64,000 nt of DNA, taken from assembly GCA_921293015.1 (NCBI GenBank), contig OV121081.1, positions 66,233,022 through 66,297,021 on the forward strand, written 5' to 3'. The first letter of the stretch is position 1. Every line of letters starts with the position of its first letter. Positions 51,001 through 60,590 of this stretch are shown piece after piece. The position numbers were made by a program, and so were the translations under genes. The DNA comes from Phorcus lineatus (Eukaryota; Mollusca; Gastropoda; Trochida; Trochidae). Below the pieces are notes generated by a model. The model saw only the letters and a program-made list of their open reading frames with translations. It ran no database searches and was not told where the DNA came from.

Positions 51001-51906
51001 CCCAGAAATGATGGAACAATGCCGTGGCTTCTACTAAGTGTAGCCGTTCCTAATTTTGTGAATTTTCAAAGGTGATTCACAATATTTTGCTTTGACTTCT
51101 GGTTGTTATAAATATTGTTATCGTCAAGGGTTTGGCCAACAATGCATGTTGGAAGTTATCAAACTTATGTGTCGCATGATTTAGCGCGAGCATCATGGTC
51201 ACGTGATATTAGTTTTTTTGCAATTTCTATCAATATGCATGAATATCACTCCCTTATAAGGTATGAATGAATAAATAAAGTTTCACTTGTGCCGTAACAA
51301 ACTTTACTTAGAACATCCATAGTATTTAATGTTCAGCATTTCAGTTTTCAAAAGGTAATTTTTTTAGTACTGCTTAAGCTTGAGTGTAATTAATAGTTGA
51401 TATAATGGTGCAAACTTTACATTGAACAGTTGTGGTGGTCCTTGTAATTTTTAAAAAAGTAAATAAAGATATTCATCTGTGAACTGGACTTTACTTCTGT
51501 GATATTTTAGTTGAGGTTAAAAAATTAAAATTGTGTAATAAATTCCTTAATTGATAAAACACTAGTGTTTACAATGTTCGAAGGAAACTAATTACAATTA
51601 ATCTCCGTAAAAGAGCAACGCAGTATTATATTTACATTGTTGCACAGCCGGTATATCAACAGTTATTTCTGTTGAAAAGACTTAAGTGTGACGTTTCCTG
51701 TTATCAATTGCAAAGTGCATCGAAAAGCGAAATGTTTCAATCTTATTGTGAGTAATTGCCCTCACGGACATAGGTTATGATAAGTGATGTTTCGTGGGTT
51801 TTTTTCATATTTTCATAATTTTCTCAACGTTGTCACAAACTATTCTCGGAAATATTAGAATATAAACAGACAGGGTTTCAGTACAAGTTACTTTGTCTTA
51901 TGAGGA
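46721..51906. other. Intergenic region right of the RIM promoter
   Basis: No supported gene. It holds the 47.8-48.1 kb repeat remnant and a (TA)n run. Short open frames near 46.7-47.0, 48.5-48.9 and 50.7-51.0 kb lack splice or family support. Confidence 0.5.
47758..48145. repeat. Element with repeated GTCTCGAATAGACGCCGG motif
   Basis: Variants of GGGTCTCGAATAGACGCC occur at about 47,795, 47,848 and 48,080, and inverted CGAATAGA / TCTATTCG sit near the two edges. A (TA)n run lies inside (48,013-48,044). It looks like an old transposon remnant; the ends are uncertain. Confidence 0.4.
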
Positions 51907-51910
51907 TTAA

Positions 51911-52383
51911 AGAGCCACTCCGTGAGTTGTTGGAGTCATATATGCCAAACTTAATCAATGGTGTCATTTGATCGCCAAGTATCGACTGTAACCAAAAATA
52001 CACATTCTAAAGCTTATTGGTTTTTTTTACAGTGACAATATGAAGGTAGAACGTCGCAATTATGATCGAAAACCGGACAGTGGCGCGCGCCAAATAGTCT
52101 AACGTAATTTTGGATACTTATCTAAAACAGCCAGGAGGGCATTTGGGAGTTGATAGCGTTTGTTAGGTTATATAACTAATATCCATGTATATTGGACGTG
52201 ATATCTACACCTCTGTTCATTAATAAGGCTGTTTTTAGATTTTTTATGGAAAACCAGTATTTGTCATATATATGTCTTTTGGACATGAAAAATTAAGATA
52301 ATTTGATTTTATATCACCACATATGACATTTAGGTTCGTTTCAAAAGTAAAAAAATATGTTATGAAAATCACGGAGTGGCTCT
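51911..52383. mobile_element. 473-bp MITE flanked by TTAA
   Basis: The terminal inverted repeat is AGAGCCACTCCGTGA on the left and TCACGGAGTGGCTCT on the right, 15 bp perfect. TTAA stands at both sides (51,907-51,910 and 52,384-52,387), the target of piggyBac-type transposases. It contains the palindrome TGGCGCGCGCCA. No coding capacity. Confidence 0.8.
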
Positions 52384-52894
52384 TTAATTTAACTTATTGC
52401 TTATGATTTTACCAATTTATGTCTTTCCGCTCTGTTTGTATTTGCAAATACTTAAATACTAGATTGCACATGTTACTTTCGGAATTTGAGCATATTAATA
52501 AAAACAAGGAACAGTCACTTATTCCTTTAGTAACTCGCTTTTAAACACTAAATGATGAGTTGTTTAAGTGTAATGTTAACGGATAGGGATTAAGATTGAC
52601 AGATGAAGCGTGTCCATGTGGTTGGTTATGTTATATGAGACGACATTTATTAAGTAATAACTAAATGAACGTTGAATTATTATTTTGAAATCCATCAATG
52701 CATGTAATTTTATATCAAACACAGTAGGTATTTATTTGTTTAAATCGATAAAATATATATTAGTATATCCAGTCCTTTGAATTGTCACCTTATGTGAATA
52801 AAGTCATGTCTAAAAAAGCTCATAAAAATGATATACATTTACAACACTTGTAAAGTAGATCACGAAAAGAAAGCGGTTACCGAATAAAACGTCC

Positions 52895-52901
52895 TATAAA
52901 T
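52895..52901 (+). promoter_or_regulatory. TATA box of the compact candidate gene
   Basis: CCTATAAATACC is a consensus TATA box. With usual spacing transcription would start about 10-15 nt before the ATG at 52,938. Confidence 0.55.
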
Positions 52902-52937
52902 ACCATTGAGCTGTTATTTCCATTCACACGTTATAAC

Positions 52938-53306
52938 ATGGCATTGCATTATTGTATAGAAGCTGCCTGGATTAGTGACGACAGAATCCATTACTCACTG
53001 GCTGTCCACACGCCATATGGATCTTCGTGTCGCGCTTCTAATTTATGGCTGCCAACTGCACATTTACATAATAGTTTATTATTAAGAGGTAGTTTACCTG
53101 TTACGACAAAAGGACTTCCCCAGAACTTTGGAATGAACATTACACGACAGCAAGCTTCGGCTACAACAAATATACTTTATAAACGTGCTGTAACTAAAGG
53201 CCCACACGTGCATATTGCAATTAAGGTTGCCGATAATTATTTTCTCCGATACCGTGCAAAAAAACCAAAAACCTTTACAGTTTCAAGTTATAATAAAGTG
53301 TTGTAA
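52938..53306 (+). CDS. Compact single-exon candidate gene, 122-residue unknown protein
   Basis: A single open frame of 122 codons from a strong start context (AACATGG). A consensus TATA box lies 43 bp upstream and an AATAAA overlaps the last codons, so a full transcript would be only about 400 nt. The protein is basic, has no signal peptide or membrane segment, and includes RHIHYSLAV-like and VHIAIKVADNYFLRYRAKK-like stretches; I do not recognise a family. The segment is less AT-rich than its neighbours. It may be an orphan gene or a domesticated or retrotransposed sequence. That the TATA box, start, frame and poly(A) signal line up in one orientation is the main support. Confidence 0.5.
   Translation: MALHYCIEAAWISDDRIHYSLAVHTPYGSSCRASNLWLPTAHLHNSLLLRGSLPVTTKGLPQNFGMNITRQQASATTNILYKRAVTKGPHVHIAIKVADNYFLRYRAKKPKTFTVSSYNKVL
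53292..53297 (+). terminator. Poly(A) signal AATAAA of the compact candidate gene
   Basis: AATAAA ends seven bases before the stop codon and is followed by a T-rich tract at 53,311-53,320, the usual layout for cleavage shortly after the stop. Confidence 0.5.
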
Positions 53307-54356
53307 ATGAGATTTTTTTCAATACATCATTTGGTCACCTCTCATGAAGAATGAATTTTCAATTATTGGTACACCCTAGACGTGGAGTAGAATTATAATC
53401 GAAATCATTCACATTGAAATAAGGCCTATACAATGCAGTCGTGACAATCGACTTACATATATATATACAGCATGTCTACATCGGAAGTTGAATTCCTTCA
53501 GAGTGAGGGCGTGGTTGTTTCATTTATATGATCAATTGTCATACTCTGTTCTGAGCAACTCCTTTCAAGACGAAATGGTTTCATGTAGAGTGACAAATGT
53601 CACAATATGCTGGTTTCATACTTAAAAGATTTAGCTTCATAAGAGAGCGGACAGTATCGTCGAACTGACACTACGGTCACATCGTTTCAAATATGTTAGA
53701 ACTTCACTTTTCTTAGCATGGGCGTTATGACATAAAAGTAAGCTTCGTAATAGTATCATTCGAACATTTAAGTTTTCCAAGAAGAGGAAGACATTAGTTG
53801 CTGACGTTTTTAAACCTTTAAACACTAAACATGTGTAAGAATTGCTATCCTATTTTCGTTAAATATTTGATTGATAGGTAAGTATATATGTTTAACACGA
53901 TGTAAGTTCAAAATAGCGAAGACGTGGACAACACTGTCTTCATCACGACGAGTGCGACAGATGGCAAAATTGAAATAGTAGCACAAATATTGATTTTTGC
54001 TTTTGATTTTTGCTTTATTTGTTTTCTTCTTTCAAATCAAAATAGAAGTGACCAAAAAACAACCATAGTGACAATGTCGATAATTATATATCACTTTAAA
54101 ATATATCTTAGTTTCCATACTGCCCGTAGCGTATTCTTTCAAGTCTTCAATTCATTTTAAACTTTGAACATGTTCATATCACCTACATATTTCATTTTAA
54201 AACCCTTTTTTATATGTCATAAGATTCATAGTTCCCATATTTAAAATTATTTATCATTTCCATGTATATTTTGAATGTATGGTTACGATATGTCATATAA
54301 CTTATAGTTTCCATATCTTATATCACTTACAGCTCATACTCTTAACAATGTCTAGT

Positions 54357-54357
<1 letters not shown>

Positions 54358-54421
<64 letters not shown>
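54358..54421. repeat. (TA)n microsatellite
   Basis: An uninterrupted TA run of about 62 bp. A second of about 53 bp is at 54,591-54,643 and one of about 32 bp at 48,013-48,044. Confidence 0.98.
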
Positions 54422-54424
<3 letters not shown>

Positions 54425-54585
54425 ATATCATTTATTTATTCTTTATCACGTACATTCAATTTTACAAATGGTTTCTAGATTTCATGTATGATAACAGTTA
54501 CTCTTAACGTAAGCTTCTTTATTTCATATAATTTACAGTTTCAATACATACATAAAATATATGTTCACAATATTTCATTAATATG

Positions 54586-54647
<62 letters not shown>

Positions 54648-54689
54648 CTTTATTTAGGGTTTCGTTATTTCTTTTAATTTTTAAATTGC

Positions 54690-55056
54690 AGTTTTGTGAC
54701 AGTAATGGTGTTAAAGTCGTTGTGATCGAAAACCGGACAGTAGCGCGCGCCAATGACTCATACGTAATTTTGGAAGCTTATTTTCAACAAATACAAACAC
54801 AAAGATAGGTTGACAGTGTCACTTAGGTCATTTAACTTATGTACATGTTAATTGAACACTGAATTTATACATTTTAGCATTTATAGAGCCGTTTTTCCGA
54901 TTATCGTTGAAAAAAAGAAAATATCATTATTTTTGCTTTTGAGAGACAAGCGTGCAAGTTTTGGTAGGTGATTTAAACTTAATTTGGGTCATAAGTTATT
55001 TTGGCCTTGACTAAAGCCACATGAAAAATCATGAAACATACTCAGTGTCACTTTAG
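54690..55056. mobile_element. Diverged relative of the TTAA MITE
   Basis: It shares GATCGAAAACCGGACAGT and GCGCGCGCCA, then ACGTAATTTTGGA and a similar 3' half, with the element at 51.9-52.4 kb, in the same orientation. The left end is missing and abuts a long (AT)n tract; the right end (AGTGTCACTTTAG) is a degenerate form of the terminal repeat. Confidence 0.65.
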
Positions 55057-56615
55057 TTTTCTATGTTATTTCATTTTTAAATTAACGTGTTCAAATCAAC
55101 TATGTGTTTTATATTTTATAGATTATTTTGCACAATTCATAAAATAGCATTTTTATTATTTCATAACAAACATATTTAATTTTGCTGTAGGTCTAATGTC
55201 CATAATTCGCATCATATAGGTTTCATATCTCATATATTTGACATTTTTCTTATTTCATATGTCCAATAACTTCTATATGTATTGTCATGTACATGTTATG
55301 TTTTTATTTCAATAAATTCTAGCTCATATGACGGTTGTTTTTCATAGTTCACTCATCTCCATTTTCTGTTTGATGTCATTTATTATTTCATATAGCATAC
55401 AATTCTAAAGTTTACATAATCTTATCATCATTTTCATACTATCCAAGTATTTTATATTTGATCACATCACATTCACACACTTCTACAATTTACATATTGA
55501 ACATAGTTCAGTCATCATAATTATTTTGATAACACTTCAATGTTTCATATCATATATGTTTTTCATACTAGTTTTCAAAGTTTAATAATGAATTTCTTGG
55601 TTTCCATGTTTCATAAAATCTATAGTTTATTATTTTCAGTATGTTCAGTTTTCACATTTAATGCAACTTCCATTAATTAAGCATATCGTGTTTTTTCTTT
55701 TTAAAACAAGTTTTTCCACTGTGACATGTATTATTAAAATCAAAGGACCAGAATGTGTATATTAAGGACGATCAATCCAGCCCAAGATTTCTGAACAATA
55801 TACCTGTTGCTTTGGCTACCCTTTTGTTATCTGCTACTGACACTCGCAGTCTCGTATTGCATTGTATTGATCTTTTGTTTGACACCAAAGAAGAACTAAA
55901 GGAGTTGAAACTACACGTGAGGGAACACTCCAGTTTGTGCATTCATAATATTCATATTTTCAAAACAGATGAATGTTAATTATCAAAATTGTCACGAAAC
56001 TAAATTATATGCATTAACAATTAGCTCTAATGAACTTCAACGGATTTACCAAAGTAAGATCAAGCTGTGAAAAGTCTTAAAATTGTTAACATAACTATAG
56101 AACATTAGAACCTCGTATGAAAGACCCCTGGAGTTTCGTAATGCCTTTTCATATATGGTAATTATATCCACTGAATGCTGTGACTCCTGTAATATCGTTG
56201 CAAATGCAAATAAATGCCGTCACATTCCTGCTGTTATTTTTATTTACTTCCACTAAATAACTGAACGCATATAACTACAAATAACGGAACTGGTATAACA
56301 ATTAACTAGCAATTATAATTAATTAGTATATGAAACGATTGATGAGTGAGAGGAATCAAATATAGTTAATATTACATCAAATAGAAATCTTTAAGTGTTA
56401 ACGTTAACCATTAGATAGATAAGAAACTATTACAACAGTCAAAATTGGTAGCATTTTCATTTGCTAAAAGGGGAAAAAACAAACTCCTCAAAAATAGTAA
56501 ACTTTACATCAATAGAGATTAGCAACCACCAAATTATTACAAAAAAGTAACAAGCAGGCTTAAATGTACTTACTTACCTTTTAATTGATTTATAAGTAAT
56601 TATAGGTATGGAAGA

Positions 56616-59076
56616 TGTCCTGACCGTTACGGATTCATAACCAGAGCAAAGATTTTAAAATATGATTCAGAAAAATCTTTTTACAGTGCCATTCACATCT
56701 TCTACACTCTATAGTTATAACTTGATGGTAAAAATTGTCAACATGAATCATTAGAACAAAAAAATTTACCTTTCAGTAGCTTAACAGAAAATAACAGCAT
56801 TTTCAGAAATAGTATTGTGTTTATACTCTTTAGAAGGAAATATTAACTAAAATAAACATCTGGTGCTTAACCCATAACTTGTTTTAATGACATCTATTTT
56901 AAGAAGATTGATTCATAGATCCTTAAGGATTAATGAGATCAGTTAATTAAGACCAGTAACGGTTTGGACAACAGAGGTAACGGTATGGACAGTAATTGTA
57001 ACGGGTTGGACATAAATGATATCAATCCAATATAACATGGATTTCATGAACTTTTAAGTAACAAATTAATATCATTTAGCTTAAATGCTTACCCTTATTT
57101 GGACAGACAGTGAAATTTGAATTACAGATGGTGATTTAACAAACTTGACACATTTTCTTCAATGCCGTGGTAACGGCTTGGACATTTCTCATAATTTCAA
57201 TATGAAACTAATGAAGAATTTGGTCTTTACAAGATATACTGAAACAACTTATAAGAAAAATTAAATAACACTATCATGATAAAGGAATTACTGATAGCTG
57301 AATGAAATGTGCAGTTGTAGATCAAAAATGAAATGAATTGTAACGGTCGTGACATTTTTTGTAACAGTTAGGACAAAGCGTAAGGAATGAACCTTTTTGT
57401 CTTAAAAAGTTTAAATAAAGAAATTCTGAAAGACAACGAAACAACCACAATAATGCACAAATGGTCACACTTCACCAGCAACTGCATAGCTATTAATTAC
57501 TATCAGTAGATATGGTACAATGTAAGTTTCAAAGATTCTTTCAGTCAATTCGATACCTTTTGTATTTGTCAGTTGAGTAGTAAAAGGGAAATTGTAACAT
57601 ACATTTACAAAAATGCACAAGTTTTAGCAACACATAAAGCAACTAGGAAAAGTATTGATAAATTATATGATCATGATCACATTTAAAATCAAAACAAAAT
57701 CTTAAAAGGCTGAATACAATCAGGTTGATTTGCAAATGATTTATGTGTGAGTTCTTCACAACTCATTCTCAAAGTATATGACATAAATTGGTTACATATC
57801 AAATGCATTTGTTTTTCCTGAACAGTTAATAGGTCTTTGACCTTCTTTTGACACTCCTCAGTTTTTTTTTCTCTTAATGATTGGTTCTTTTTTGTGGATA
57901 CAGTAAGCTATTCAACTGATGCCATCTTAAGTTTTTCATCAACATTTCAAAACCATTTTGTAATAAAATAAGAAATACATGTTAAAAATGAGACATTGAT
58001 AGGTAGCAATCTAATTTCATACCAAAACTGCTAACTTGAATAAAAAAAGAAAGAAAATATTATCATGTGTTCATTATGTATTGGGATACACAGACATAAA
58101 AAGTTCCAGACCTTTACTGTACAATCTTGAAGATAGTTTCAAATAGGGAAATTTAAAAAATCACATAAAGCATTCAAATAATCATTTCCTTTTATCAACA
58201 CCAATATTGACACAGACTCATACTACTTTGAGATGTAATTAGAAATAGTAATACAAAATTCTGAAGAAAAAATTCCAAACCGTTACATTAAATTGTCCAA
58301 ACCGTTACACCATTTTCTTATCATTGATCATATAGAAAATATGAACTAATATAAGAAAATATGTTTTGTCTTTTGAAAAATAGTATCGAAATGATAATTT
58401 TATGCAATAGGCAATATGTCACCTTCCAAAATATTCTTTGAATAAAAATATATTCTATAAATGTCCAAACCGTTACCTTTTTTTGTCCAAACCGTTACAC
58501 CAAATCATTCATCTTAAAGCAACTACATCACAACCATTTTGAATAGTAAATTTATATACTCAAACAATTATCATTTTTGAAAGAATTCTGATTTTAAACT
58601 TTTCTTAATTTTTAAAAAATAACTTCATTAGTTCTTGAATTTCCAAACAATTTTGTCCTGACCGTTACTAAAACTGTCCAAACTGTTACCTTACATGATG
58701 GTAACGGTTTGGACAGGTAACGGTTAGGACAATTTTATAATAATCGGAAAAAAATAAAGAATGATCCCTAAATGATATCAAGTGACACACCATCCACCTC
58801 TTCCATTTTTGGACAATAAACTATTGTGTTCTGTGAAAAAAAAGGAATTTAATTTTATGCAAGCAACAGTCGTAACGGTTTGGACAATTAAGGTTGACGA
58901 ATTAAATTCCTACCTACTTGATGCTGATTTATTTCTGCAAAATATGCTGAATCTCTTTATTTCATATCCTACACTAGCACAGGATTTTGATCATTCAGAA
59001 ACAGCAAGTACAGATGCAGTGAAGCTCAATGGGGAAATTATTGTAGGAATTTTATGTTGCTGTAACGGTCAGGACA
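56616..59076. repeat. Array of 17 dispersed 15-bp motifs, consensus GTAACGGTTTGGACA
   Basis: Forward copies start at 56956, 56977, 56998, 57170, 57340, 57361, 58701, 58717, 58872 and 59062. Reverse-complement copies start at 56616, 58272, 58294, 58462, 58484, 58654 and 58675. Most match the consensus at 13-15 positions; the GTAACGG and GGACA halves are the most constant. DNA between copies is AT-rich and diverged, with only short shared strings (for example ACTAATGAAG about 20-25 bp after two copies). I know no named family with this motif. Confidence 0.9.
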
Positions 59077-59159
59077 CAAAATTTACGGACAGACATGTTA
59101 CACATTGTAGATTTTTAGTTTTTCAAGTTAATGAAAAATCAACTGCTCTGATGAAATAA

Positions 59160-59954
59160 ATTATCACTAATGATAAGCATGATATGATACTATTTGTTTG
59201 ATAAGGTTTATTTATACAGTTTTTGTGAACATATATACTATGACCGTCACCTCTGGACAGAGTAAACCTGTACATTTTGACCCTAAAATGTGATTTTATC
59301 AAAACTTTTAAAATGACAAGAATAAATCTTTATTTCTAGAACTGACCATTTACATCTAAATATTCTTCCTAGAAACTAAAGGCCCTTTTAAAACAAGTAT
59401 TTTTTTAAAAATCTTGATTGGACGGAAAATGACACCAATTTTGAAAACGACCCATATATATGTTACACTATGTTCCAAAATTGTTTCTGGTTACTGCAAT
59501 TGCCACATCGTTACTTTGTTCACGGTGTTGTTATACTGAATGTTCAACATTGATGAAAAAAAGTATGTGGTTAATTTATTTTCTCTTTCTCTTAGGGTCT
59601 TAATCATGAAGTAGTGAAAAATAAATAATATAAAACCATTTTTTATTCATTGAAGTTGATCATTTAATAATTATATGATGAAGTATATGTTGTGGAAGCG
59701 TAATTAACATTCAGACCGATTATAAATTATGATTATTGAAGTGTTCACTAGTTTCATTGAAAAGATCCACCTGGTTAATTGAGGCTATCACTCAGCTTTG
59801 CTGGTTTTTACTGGATAACTTGACGACACTTGTAATACACGAGACAGTGGTGCAATATAATGTACACAAGACACGCAAAAATACGATTGAGAATTCTGTA
59901 AATAGTCCATAGCAATATATCTAATATCAACCCATGATGTCATCCCCGGCGCCT
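59160..59954. other. Intergenic AT-rich stretch before the 233-residue gene
   Basis: I see no coding, repeat or regulatory feature here. Confidence 0.5.
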
Positions 59955-60057
59955 CCGATTGGTCGACTAGCTGAAGTGTTGACTACCGATTGGTCGCTAT
60001 GTTTATAAATCTATTTTTAACCCGTGACGTTATGGGGGATTTCCTGCTACATAAAAG
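59955..60057 (+). promoter_or_regulatory. Promoter of the 233-residue gene: twin CCAAT boxes, TATA, CRE-like site
   Basis: Two identical 11-mers CCGATTGGTCG (inverted CCAAT) are at 59,955-59,965 and 59,986-59,996, 31 bp apart. TTATAAAT follows at 60,003-60,010, TGACGTTA at about 60,024-60,031 and ATAAAAG at 60,051-60,057. Together they form a compact promoter for the gene starting at 60,246. Confidence 0.6.
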
Positions 60058-60184
60058 CAGACTTGCGTCAACGATAGCAACACAAACCGAAAGTCCATTG
60101 AATGTGAATACGATATCTCGATATACTCGGGGCATTTACTGTCTTGTAGAATTATATGTTCGGAAGCTAGCACTAGAAAGCAAA

Positions 60185-60340
60185 ATGGGTCGAACACGCC
60201 GTTACCGAAACTCTAATCGGTCTCCCCAAATTTGTTCCTGGGAGGATGACTGTCAGTGTCGTGTCTCCCCCACTGACCGGCCTCAACAAGAAGAAAAGGG
60301 TTTCCGTCTTTTCTCAGGAGACAAATGTCACTCCTTATAA
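60185..60340 (+). other. Upstream ORF overlapping the start of the 233-residue gene
   Basis: ATG at 60,185 in a near-ideal context (CAAAATGGG) opens 51 codons in another frame and stops at 60,340, 95 nt inside the main ORF. The peptide is Arg/Ser/Gln-rich with no family match. It would reduce initiation at 60,246 if it is in the transcript (inference). Confidence 0.45.
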
Positions 60341-60590
60341 TGCCTACGTGGGGGAGAATTTCATCGTCCATCAACATCAGTGGTTCAAAATACAGAAACT
60401 CATAATGAACACAGAGCTCGCCGGCATTGCTCACTGCGACTTCTTCCCCACAAGGAATGTAGATACGATGTCTCTCACTGAAGGGGCTGAGAAGATCCGA
60501 GATGTTCCGAATGCTGGAGGAAACTCGGTTCTTTCCGAGGTTATGTCTTTCGAAATGATGAGCAAGTGCTTCGGGGCTAAACTTGTCAAG
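60246..60590 (+). CDS. Unknown 233-residue protein, exon 1
   Basis: The ATG at 60,246 (AGGATGA context) is the first in the conserved frame; that frame is closed by TAG at 60,174. It encodes 115 codons and ends in phase 0 at GTCAAG|GTAAGA. A stronger, out-of-frame ATG precedes it at 60,185. Confidence 0.85.

Larger units (their letters stand above)
53321..56615. other. Intergenic AT-rich region
   Basis: Contains the (TA)n tracts at 54.4 and 54.6 kb and the diverged MITE at 54.7-55.1 kb. An open frame at 55,755-55,979 (plus) gives a helix-like peptide (LVLHCIDLLFDTKEELKEL) but has no splice or family support. Confidence 0.5.

Noticed and set aside
54279-54491. 70-codon open frame with an Ile-Tyr run
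   Set aside because: It is the translation of a (TA)n microsatellite.
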